Source: Myxococcota bacterium (GTDB lineage: Bacteria > Myxococcota_A > UBA9160 > UBA4427). Taken from it: a stretch of DNA of 40,477 nt. The translations under genes were made by a program, and so were the position numbers. Positions 27,635 through 35,667 of the stretch are shown in pieces. The first letter of the stretch is position 1, and the number at the start of each line of letters is the position of its first letter. The notes below the pieces were generated by a model that was given only the letters and a program-made list of their open reading frames with translations, had not been told where the DNA came from and did not search any database. The stretch spans positions 1 through 40,477 of the forward strand of contig JAPYTP010000032.1 of the NCBI GenBank assembly GCA_029941885.1, in the 5' to 3' direction.

Positions 27635-27871
27635 GCTCTTTTTCCTCGGGATGTGGGCGGGGTCGACCCGGGTCGGATGTTGGCGCGAATGGTCGCGCGA
27701 AACACGTCCCACCGGACACGCCAGTCTCGCGAACTCGGCCGGTGCTGGCCGCCCCTTTTTTCGAGATTTCAGCCCGGCTCGAGCGAAAAATCGTATCCGG
27801 CTGCGCCTTGGCTGATCGGTTCGGGGTGCGTAGACTTTTCGGGCTGGATCATCGCCAGGAGCGTCTACATC

Positions 27872-29077
27872 ATGGATCGCCATCTCGTCATCTCATCCGA
27901 CTGTCACGCTGGTCTTCCGCCGGATCAGTATCGTGATTATCTCGACACGAAATACCATGCGGCATTCGACGAGGCGCTTCCGCTGCAGATCGCGGCGATG
28001 ACCGAAGCGTCGAAGCGGTTTCTCGTCGATGACATCAACACCGAATGGCGAAAGGGCAACGAAGAGCTACTGACGGGCGCGTGGGATCACGACGCGAGGA
28101 TCAAGGTTCTCGATGGCGACGGGATTGCGGGCGAGATCGTCTTCCCCGATGGCATCACCGAGCAGAACACGCCGCCCTTCGGCGCCAGTCTCGGTCTGCC
28201 GGTCAAGAATGTGGACCCCGAACTCCAGTGGGCAGGGTGCCGTGCACACAACCGTTGGCTTGCGGAACTCGTGTCGATGGCGCCGGAGCGACATTTCGGT
28301 GTGGCGCTGGTGCCCGCGCTCTGGGACGTCGACGAGGCCATCAAGGAAATTCGGTGGGCGAAGAAAAACGGGCTGAACGGCTTGTTGTTACCCGTCATCT
28401 GGGGTGACCTCGATCCCTATCACCATCCGAAATACGACGCGATGTGGGCCGTGATCGAGGAGCTGGAGATGATCATCCATTTCCACTCGGGCCCGGCACC
28501 GATGGAAGACTATCTCGGGCCGATGCCCGCACGCGAAGACTCGGCGGAATTGCCGGGCGGGGTCGGCATCTATGTCGCTGAAGTCCCCTTCCACCTGACC
28601 CGACCGCTCTCGTTCCTGATCTGGGGTGGCGTCTTTGAACGTTTTCCGACCCTCAAATGCGTATTTACCGAGGGGACGGCGATCTGGGTCCCCGAATATC
28701 TTCGGCTTCACGATCATCGCTTCGAAGTGACTCACTATTCGCAGAAGCTCGGCGACTACCGCAGTCATCTGTCGATGAAGCCCAGCGAGTATTTCGCGCG
28801 CAATGTGGCCGTGGGCGCCTCGTGCATGCCGCGGCGCGAAGCCGAATTACGTCACGAGATCGGCATGGGGCAGATTATGTGGGGCAGCGACTACCCCCAT
28901 CCGGAAGGCTCCTGGCCCTTTACACCGGACCAGATGGTCGAGACCTTTCGCGGTCTTCCCGAAGAGGACATCGCGGCGATGCTCGGAGGCAATGCGGCAC
29001 GCTTCTACGGCTTCGACGTCGAGGGGCTCGCCTCCCTCGTGGAGGAGATCGGGCCGCTGAAGTCGCGCTTCGTCTAG
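27872..29077 (+). CDS. Amidohydrolase family protein, paralogue of 18199..19371
   Basis: MDRHLVISSDCHAGLPPDQYRDYLD ... IMWGSDYPHPEGSWP. Confidence 0.93.
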   Translation: MDRHLVISSDCHAGLPPDQYRDYLDTKYHAAFDEALPLQIAAMTEASKRFLVDDINTEWRKGNEELLTGAWDHDARIKVLDGDGIAGEIVFPDGITEQNTPPFGASLGLPVKNVDPELQWAGCRAHNRWLAELVSMAPERHFGVALVPALWDVDEAIKEIRWAKKNGLNGLLLPVIWGDLDPYHHPKYDAMWAVIEELEMIIHFHSGPAPMEDYLGPMPAREDSAELPGGVGIYVAEVPFHLTRPLSFLIWGGVFERFPTLKCVFTEGTAIWVPEYLRLHDHRFEVTHYSQKLGDYRSHLSMKPSEYFARNVAVGASCMPRREAELRHEIGMGQIMWGSDYPHPEGSWPFTPDQMVETFRGLPEEDIAAMLGGNAARFYGFDVEGLASLVEEIGPLKSRFV

Positions 29078-29153
29078 GCCGCACGTCCCCTATTCTTTTC
29101 CTACGGAGAGCGGAATCGCGATCCGGCTTGATCAAAGTGCGTGAGCACGTTCG

Positions 29154-29972
29154 ATGGGACGAAAAATGGGTCGCGTCCGATATACCAAGAGTCTTCGGGA
29201 TCTCGATGCCGGTGCCGCCGCAGGTGAGGCCGCGCTCGTAAGCACGGTCCGCTCGATTCGTTGTCTCTATGAGACGGATGCCGAGGTCGCCCAGACTGTC
29301 GTTCCGAAGCCTCTCGAGGCCCACGTTCAGCCGGAGGTCTTTCTGTCCTTCGACTCCGTCGCGATGCAGGTGTCGCCGGACGTCACGCTCGAGATCCGAT
29401 CGGCGACTTTTGGCGTGCGCGTCGATTACGACGACAAGCCCGGCTACTACCTGATCACGACCCCGATGTCGCATGAGGCGGCCGTGTTGAGCGGGCGCGA
29501 GCGATACGGCGAGCCGAGAAAACTGGCAGAGATCGAGTTCGATAGCTCGGGGGGGCCCGCAGGGGACGCGGTCTCCGCGAGTGTCGAGCGGATGGGGATC
29601 CGCTATCTCGCTGCGGTCGGAAAGCGCATCGAGGATCTTGGCCCGAGGGAGGAGATCGAATACGCCTATTGCTTCAAGGCCTTTCCGAGCTGTGAGGAAG
29701 GCAAGGGCTTCGATCAGGATCCGCAACTCGTCAGACTCGAGCGGCGTCACAAGTACGAACATGTCTGGCGGCTCGACGGGGGCGTAGAACTCTGGGAGTC
29801 CCCCTTCGATCCCGTCGCGGATCTGCCCGTGCGGCGACTCGCGGAATTCGAATACACCGAGGGAACGACCACGAACTCGGGCCGGGTTCTGCGGCCGGTG
29901 CCGGGCGATTGGCTGTTGCCGTTCATGCATCAACGCTACGACGAGCCCGAGACCGAGGGCGTCGACGTCTAG
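29154..29972 (+). CDS. Acetoacetate decarboxylase family protein
   Basis: 272 aa; LSGRERYGEPRKLAEIEF aligns to the ADC active-site segment. Confidence 0.85.
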   Translation: MGRKMGRVRYTKSLRDLDAGAAAGEAALVSTVRSIRCLYETDAEVAQTVVPKPLEAHVQPEVFLSFDSVAMQVSPDVTLEIRSATFGVRVDYDDKPGYYLITTPMSHEAAVLSGRERYGEPRKLAEIEFDSSGGPAGDAVSASVERMGIRYLAAVGKRIEDLGPREEIEYAYCFKAFPSCEEGKGFDQDPQLVRLERRHKYEHVWRLDGGVELWESPFDPVADLPVRRLAEFEYTEGTTTNSGRVLRPVPGDWLLPFMHQRYDEPETEGVDV

Positions 29973-29993
29973 CCCAGATGGGAGGATCGAGAA

Positions 29994-30767
29994 ATGAAAC
30001 TCGAAGGTCGTGTGGCCGTGGTCACGGGGGCGGGTTCGGGCATCGGGCGGGAGATCTCGCGTCATCTGGCTTCCGAGGGCGCGCGGATCGCGGCCGTCGA
30101 TCTGCGCCCAGAGACGGCGGAGGAAACGGTCGCCATGCTCGAGGGATCGGGACATTTCGCGGCGGCGGTCGATGTCTCGGAGGGAACATCCGTCGTGGAG
30201 ATGTTCGGGAAGGTCGACGCCGAGTTTGGTCGCGTCGACATCCTGGTGAACAACGCGGGTGTCGATCACATCCCGGGTGATGGACGCGACGAACTTCTCG
30301 CGACGGGTCAGCAGACGATCCACATGAGCGACGAGGGCTTCACGAAGCTGATGGCCATCAACGTGAACGGTGTTTTCTTCTGCCTGCGCGAGGCGATCAA
30401 GGTCATGCAGCGCGAACAGAATGCCGGGAGCATCATCAATATGTCGAGCGTGGCCGGCCTCTCCCAGTACGGAAACGTGAGCTATTCCGCTTCGAAGGCG
30501 GCGGTTCTCGGAATCACTCGAGCGGCGGCGGGGGAACTCGGCCGATTCGGGATCCGCGTCAATGCGATCTGTCCCGGGGTGATCGACACGCCGATGACCG
30601 CGGGGATTCCTGATCCGATGCTCGATCCGCTGCGCCGGGCGACCCCGCTCGGGCGGACCGGTCAACCGAGAGACATCGCGACCACGGCCGTCTTTCTCGC
30701 GAGCGATGACAGTAGCTTCATCACGGGACAGTGGATCTCGCCGAACGGCGGGCTCGTGATGCAATAA
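29994..30767 (+). CDS. SDR family oxidoreductase
   Basis: MKLEGRVAVVTGAGSGIGREIS, NNAGVD, YSASK. Confidence 0.94.
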   Translation: MKLEGRVAVVTGAGSGIGREISRHLASEGARIAAVDLRPETAEETVAMLEGSGHFAAAVDVSEGTSVVEMFGKVDAEFGRVDILVNNAGVDHIPGDGRDELLATGQQTIHMSDEGFTKLMAINVNGVFFCLREAIKVMQREQNAGSIINMSSVAGLSQYGNVSYSASKAAVLGITRAAAGELGRFGIRVNAICPGVIDTPMTAGIPDPMLDPLRRATPLGRTGQPRDIATTAVFLASDDSSFITGQWISPNGGLVMQ

Positions 30768-30849
30768 TTGGGCAAGCTCGTTCGAGGACGAACGGGCCGC
30801 CTGTCGGGCCAGCTTGTGTCCGGCGATAATCTCCTGGGAGAACCATTCG

Positions 30850-31533
30850 ATGCAGAAGCTCTTCTACCTGCTTTTCGACAGTCCGGACACCGACGGCACA
30901 AAGCTCCGCGAGGCGCTGTGCACGTCATCGGCCCCTGCGATGCGCGAAGCCGGGGCGACGGAGATCACGGTCTTCGGTGCCGATGCCGATGTCGCCGACG
31001 GTTCGCCTATTCGAAGGGTGGATCCCCCGATTCGCGCGATGGTGTCCTTCTGGCTCGATGACGCAGGGGATCGCGGGCCGTCGGAAGCAGCGCTTTCGGC
31101 CCATGTGAAGGGCCTGGCGGGCTACCTGGTCTGCGAATCCCGCCCGATGGTCCATACGATGCCAAAGGGGGAGCGAACCCCAGGAATGAAGCAGATCTCC
31201 TGTATCACGAAACGCGCGGATATCAGCCAGGAGGAGTACATCCGGATCTGGCACGGTGACCATCGTCAGGTCGCAATCGAAACCCAGTCGACCTTTGGCT
31301 ACGTGCGCAACGAGATCTTCCGCGCGCTCACCCCGGGCGCCCCGGATCAGTGGGATGCCTTCGTGGAAGAGTCGTTTCCGATGGGTGCGCTCACGGATCA
31401 GCAGATTTTCTACGACTCGACGACACAACAAGGGTACGAGGAAAACTTCAAGATCATGATGGAGAGCTGCGGTCGCTTCCTCGATCACGCTCCGATCGAA
31501 GTCACCTTCTTTTCCGAGTACTACCTGGGTTAG
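30850..31533 (+). CDS. EthD domain-containing protein
   Basis: MQKLFYLLFDSPDTDG...; EEYIRIWHGDHRQVAIETQSTFGYVRNEIFR; GGGAGAA upstream of ATG 30850. Confidence 0.72.
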   Translation: MQKLFYLLFDSPDTDGTKLREALCTSSAPAMREAGATEITVFGADADVADGSPIRRVDPPIRAMVSFWLDDAGDRGPSEAALSAHVKGLAGYLVCESRPMVHTMPKGERTPGMKQISCITKRADISQEEYIRIWHGDHRQVAIETQSTFGYVRNEIFRALTPGAPDQWDAFVEESFPMGALTDQQIFYDSTTQQGYEENFKIMMESCGRFLDHAPIEVTFFSEYYLG

Positions 31534-32306
31534 GCGTCCGGCGACCAGCGACGGAAAGGAACTGCGCGCTGGCCGAAGAAGGTGTCCGGTACGGAATCTC
31601 CGTCTGTCCCGATTTGCGGCGGTGGCACGGTCGTAGGGTCCGTCCAGGTTCCGAAGAGTCGATCCCAGAGCGGTGTGATCGAGCTGAAATTCGAGTCCGA
31701 GAGCTGCCGGGCCCTGGCATGATGAATCCGGTGGACCGGGGGTGTCACGATCCATCGATGGACCGCGTCCGAAATGCGAAGTCTGAGGTTGTCGTGGGCG
31801 ATCGAGCCCTGGGTGATGACGAGTGTCTGGTAGACGAAGAGTGCCTCGATCGGGGCACCGACGATCACGAGCGGCCCGGCATCAGGAAGCCCCGAACGAG
31901 ATTCGTCCTGAAATGTTCCCGCGTTCCCCGCATGATGTGAAGACGTACGATGTCGTGGTGGACGATGTGGTACGCCCAGAAGCGAGGCAGCGCGTGCTCT
32001 GCGCGATGCACCCAATACCCCAGAAAGTCCGCGGCAAAGAGCGCCAGGACGCATTGTGCAAGCCACGGCGTCTGGGTAGGTCCCAGCGGGCGAGAGTGTT
32101 GAGGCTCGGGGCGACATGGTTGATGACGGGCCAATCGGAACCAACGCCCAACGATCCCGAGAGCACTCCGGCTACTTCATTCGCGGTGAGATGGCCGAGA
32201 TCGTGGAGTGTCGCTCGCAGGGTTCGAACCAGAATGCCGGTTTTCGTTCGCGTGTCGGGAAGGGCGAGGGAAGGGCGAGGGAAGGGGGGGAAGGATTGGA
32301 GATCAT
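31530..32306 (-). pseudogene. Sterol desaturase / fatty acid hydroxylase family protein, multiply frameshifted
   Basis: Three reading frames carry consecutive segments: ILVRTLRATLHDLGHLTANEVAGVLSGSLGVGSDWPVINHVAPSLNTLARWDLP; TPWLAQCVLALFAADFLGYWVHRAEHALPRFWAYHIVHHDIVRLHIMRGTREHFRTNLVRGFLMPG; PLVIVGAPIEALFVYQTLVITQGSIAHDNLRL...HRIHH...PLWDRLFGTW. Upstream boundary is uncertain. Confidence 0.78.
32257..32290 (+). repeat. 11-bp G-rich tandem repeat GGGAAGGGCGA x2 plus partial third copy ending in G7
   Basis: GGGAAGGGCGA GGGAAGGGCGA GGGAAGGGGGGG read directly; six G-runs of at least 3 (G-quadruplex consensus). Confidence 0.9.
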
Positions 32307-32343
32307 CTAGGGACCGCCCCTCTTTTCTATTTGGATCACCGAC

Positions 32344-33033
32344 CTAGGAGAAATGAGTATCGGGCGCTCCGGCGATCCACCTCGGTGCGGCCCCGCGGAA
32401 GACGATTTCGAGGCCTCCGATCACGCTCGACTCGAGCACGTCGAGAGTCGAATCTGGATCGCGGAGCCAGCGCGCGACCCGCTCGGTGAAGATCAGGATG
32501 TAGAGGTCGACGACCTCGCGGGGGTCGATGTCGTCTCGAATTGCGCCAGCCTTCTGCATTCCTTCGAACATGCGAATCAACACCCGGTCGTTCTCGACCT
32601 GTCGTGCGAGGAGTTCACTCGAGAGGAGGCTTGCTTCGCTGCGGCTTCGCAGTGTCGATCCGAAGAGCGCGTCCCGCGCGTTCAGGAAGACCAGTTGCAT
32701 GAATTCGCGATCCTTGGCGATTCCGCGCAATCCCCAACGCACGAGCTGCAGGTATCGATCGATGGGGGTTCCCTCGGCCGCATGGTCCTCGAGAAACTCG
32801 ACGCGCATCTTCTCGGCCACGGCGGCCATCGCCTGGAAGCGAGAAGCCGCGATCGCAGTCAGGATCCCCTCCTTCGACGGGAAGTAGTTGTAGAGCGTCT
32901 GGACGCTCACGGGGACGTCGGCTGCGATCGCGCGAATCGAGGTCGCCTCGAATCCATTCTTGCGAAACCGCGTCTCCGCGATCCCGAGGATCTCGGCGCG
33001 TGTTCGCTCTTTCTTGGCTTCTCTGATTCCCAT
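32344..33033 (-). CDS. TetR family transcriptional regulator
   Basis: MGIREAKKERTRAEILGIAETRFRKNGFEATSIRAIAADVPVSVQTLYNYFPSKEGIL. Confidence 0.92.
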   Translation of the reverse strand: MGIREAKKERTRAEILGIAETRFRKNGFEATSIRAIAADVPVSVQTLYNYFPSKEGILTAIAASRFQAMAAVAEKMRVEFLEDHAAEGTPIDRYLQLVRWGLRGIAKDREFMQLVFLNARDALFGSTLRSRSEASLLSSELLARQVENDRVLIRMFEGMQKAGAIRDDIDPREVVDLYILIFTERVARWLRDPDSTLDVLESSVIGGLEIVFRGAAPRWIAGAPDTHFS

Positions 33034-33048
33034 GGTGCAAAAAAAATA

Positions 33049-33103
33049 GAACAGTTCCAATAAAAATAAAATCGCAGAACCAGGAAATGATCGGAAAATC
33101 ATT
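33049..33103. promoter_or_regulatory. AT-rich promoter with two inverted repeats (GAAC-A-GTTC; AATGAT-N6-ATCATT)
   Basis: GAACAGTTC at 33049-33057 and AATGATCGGAAAATCATT at 33086-33103, directly upstream of the TetR gene. Confidence 0.45.
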
Positions 33104-33712
33104 ATCTAAAACAGCTACTTATCGAGTTTTGTCGAGACCCTCGCCGCGACTCTCGCGGCCGTTCAGTCCGTGGGCCTCAACGGGGGAGATTCCTGTGCCC
33201 GTCGCTCTCGATTGTCGGATCGCCGAAACGACGTGCCCCGGATCGATTCCAGATCGGGCAGCGTCGCCGATCCGGCCTCGATCCATCGACGCGTAGGGAG
33301 CGGGGGGGGGCAGGGGTGTCGCGCGCGGGGTATTAGGTCTTCGGGGTCGGCTCGCTCGAAGCGCGCACGCGCGCATTCAACTCGTTCTGCGAAAACGGCG
33401 GAGCGCGACCTGCCGATCCCAATCACGACGCGGCCACGAGTCATGTGGGCGGGGCGCAGCGGGTCGAGTCCCGTGATGTATGCAGCTTGGGCAGAGTAGG
33501 TCGAGGCCGTGTTGTCGAAGCGGCGGAGGTTCGCCACCTGCTAGAGGGATGTTCGGAGAGCGCTCCGTTCGGTTGACGCTCTGCTGACTCCGCTCCACCA
33601 TCGAATGCATCGAGCCGCGCCCGGCTCGTGTCGCGCGCCGTGCGGCGTCGGAGGAACTCGAATGGTGTGGACTCGCTGCTACGGGCACGCGCGGTGTGGT
33701 GAGAGGATCTCA

Positions 33713-35635
33713 ATGGCAGGCCTCATTACACTCCTGCTTTTCATCCCAGCGACCGAGTCCGTGGCACGAGAATATTCCGAGACGCGCGAGGAGTGCAGCC
33801 AATACGAGGCTCTGCGCCAGCCCTTCTTCGGCGATACCCACGTTCATACCGTCTACTCCTTCGATGCGAATGGCCAGGACACCCGGAATACGCCACGCGA
33901 TGCCTACCGCTTCGCTCGCGGCGAGCGCGTCGGTCTCCAACCCTACGCGCCCGACGGGACGGCTCGACGCACGGCGAAGCTACGCCGGCCCCTCGACTTC
34001 ACCGTGCTCTCCGACCACGCTGAACTACTGGGCGAGATTCGAACCTGTTCGACACCCGGATCACCGGGCTACGGATCGGACCTGTGTTGGGTCTACCAGA
34101 ACTTTCGCCCCGCGACCTTCGGCTTCTTCGCGGTTCGGAACATAATCATGCGGACGCGCTTCGAGTTCTGTGGACCGGACGGTTCTCTCTGCTTGGAGCA
34201 GGCCAAGGTCGTCTGGGACGATATCCAGTCCGCGGCCGAAGAAGCCTATGACCGGACGGCGCAGTGCTCTTTCACGAGCTTCGTCGGATACGAGTGGACC
34301 GCGTCGGTCGGTAATGGAGAGAACTTGCATCGCAACGTGGTCTTCCGGAACGACAAGGTTCCGACGCTCCCGCCAAGTTGGGTCGACACGCCCTCCGCCT
34401 ACGATCTCTGGGCCCACCTTCAACGGGATTGTGTGGATGGGGTGCCGGGTTGTGACGCGCTGACCATTCCGCACAACTCGAATATCAGCGGCCCCGGATT
34501 GATGTTTGCCTCGGCGAAGCTGACGGGTCCCCAGGATATCGACCTCGCGGTCGACCGGAAGGAAGCGAAGCTGCGACAGCGTTGGGAGCCGCTGGTCGAG
34601 ATCATGCAGCACAAGGGCGACTCCGAATGCCTGCCCGGTCGGGATACGAAGGACGAACAGTGCGGGTTCGAGAAGCTCAGCTACAACAGCTTCGCGGGCG
34701 TGGGTCGAATCGCGGACACTGGAATCGATTCAAATCTGATCGGCGCGCCCGACCTCACACCCAGTCCCCGAGCGATGGTGCGCGGCGCACTCAAGAAAGG
34801 CATCCTGCTCGAGAACGAACTCGGCGTGAACCCGCTCAAATACGGAATCATCGCGAGCACCGATACCCATCTGGGGACACCCGGGCTCGTCGCCGAGGAC
34901 GATGCCAAGGGACATGGCGGGGCGGGCAGTCGCACGACGGTCGGCTTACCCGACGACCTCGAATTCAACCCGGGTGGGCTGGCGGTACTCTGGGCAGAGG
35001 AGAACGGTCGAGACTCGCTCTTTGCCGCGATGCAGCGACGCGAGGCCTATGGCACGAGTGGAACACGACCCGTCGTTCGCTTCTTCGGAGGCTTTGGCCT
35101 CGACAAGGGAATGTGCAAGGCCGATGACTTTGCCGCCCGGGGATACGAGCAGGGCGTTCCGATGGGGGGTGATCTGCCGCCCCGAAACGAGCAGGACGGC
35201 GATCCGAGTTTTGCTGTCTGGGCGCTCCAGGACCCGGGGACCGACGATGCACCCGGCACGCCACTCCAGCGGATCCAGATCGTGAAGGGGTGGATCGAGA
35301 ATGGCGAGATGAAGGAGGCGGTCATCGATGTGGCGGGCCGCAAGAATCGCGCGAGCGTCGATCTGGAGACTTGCGAGCCAAAAGGGGACGGCGCGACACA
35401 GCTCTGCAACGTGTGGCGCGATCGCGATTTCGAGCCAGACCAGACTGCATTCTATTATGCGCGGGTGCTTGAGAACCCGACCTGTCGTTGGAGCCAGCAT
35501 CTATGCGTCGACGCGGGGGTGAACTGTGATGATCCTTCCACGATCACGGCCGGCTACGAGGCCTGTTGCAGTCCTCGCCACACGCCGGTGATCCAGGAAC
35601 GCGCTTGGACCTCACCGATCTGGTACACGCCCTGA
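33713..35635 (+). CDS. DUF3604 domain-containing secreted protein (PHP-like metallohydrolase fold)
   Basis: MAGLITLLLFIPATESVARE signal-like N-terminus; FFGDTHVHTVYSFDANGQDTRNTPRDAYRFARGE, LDFTVLSDHAELLGEI, IASTDTHLGTPG. Confidence 0.9.
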   Translation: MAGLITLLLFIPATESVAREYSETREECSQYEALRQPFFGDTHVHTVYSFDANGQDTRNTPRDAYRFARGERVGLQPYAPDGTARRTAKLRRPLDFTVLSDHAELLGEIRTCSTPGSPGYGSDLCWVYQNFRPATFGFFAVRNIIMRTRFEFCGPDGSLCLEQAKVVWDDIQSAAEEAYDRTAQCSFTSFVGYEWTASVGNGENLHRNVVFRNDKVPTLPPSWVDTPSAYDLWAHLQRDCVDGVPGCDALTIPHNSNISGPGLMFASAKLTGPQDIDLAVDRKEAKLRQRWEPLVEIMQHKGDSECLPGRDTKDEQCGFEKLSYNSFAGVGRIADTGIDSNLIGAPDLTPSPRAMVRGALKKGILLENELGVNPLKYGIIASTDTHLGTPGLVAEDDAKGHGGAGSRTTVGLPDDLEFNPGGLAVLWAEENGRDSLFAAMQRREAYGTSGTRPVVRFFGGFGLDKGMCKADDFAARGYEQGVPMGGDLPPRNEQDGDPSFAVWALQDPGTDDAPGTPLQRIQIVKGWIENGEMKEAVIDVAGRKNRASVDLETCEPKGDGATQLCNVWRDRDFEPDQTAFYYARVLENPTCRWSQHLCVDAGVNCDDPSTITAGYEACCSPRHTPVIQERAWTSPIWYTP

Positions 35636-35667
35636 CGTCGCGTCGCCTCTCCTATCGGCCACTCGTG

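Noticed and set aside
28920-30764. 614-aa minus ORF antisense to the ADC-like and SDR genes
   Set aside because: Long, but biased in composition and without any family motif. The plus strand has two clear genes there.
33440-33480. tRNA T-arm-like string GCGGGTCGAGTCCCGT
   Set aside because: No acceptor, D or anticodon arms could be assembled around it.
33163-33537. 124-aa minus ORF in the TetR-DUF3604 intergenic region
   Set aside because: No recognisable motif, no obvious SD, and basic composition typical of non-coding GC-rich DNA.
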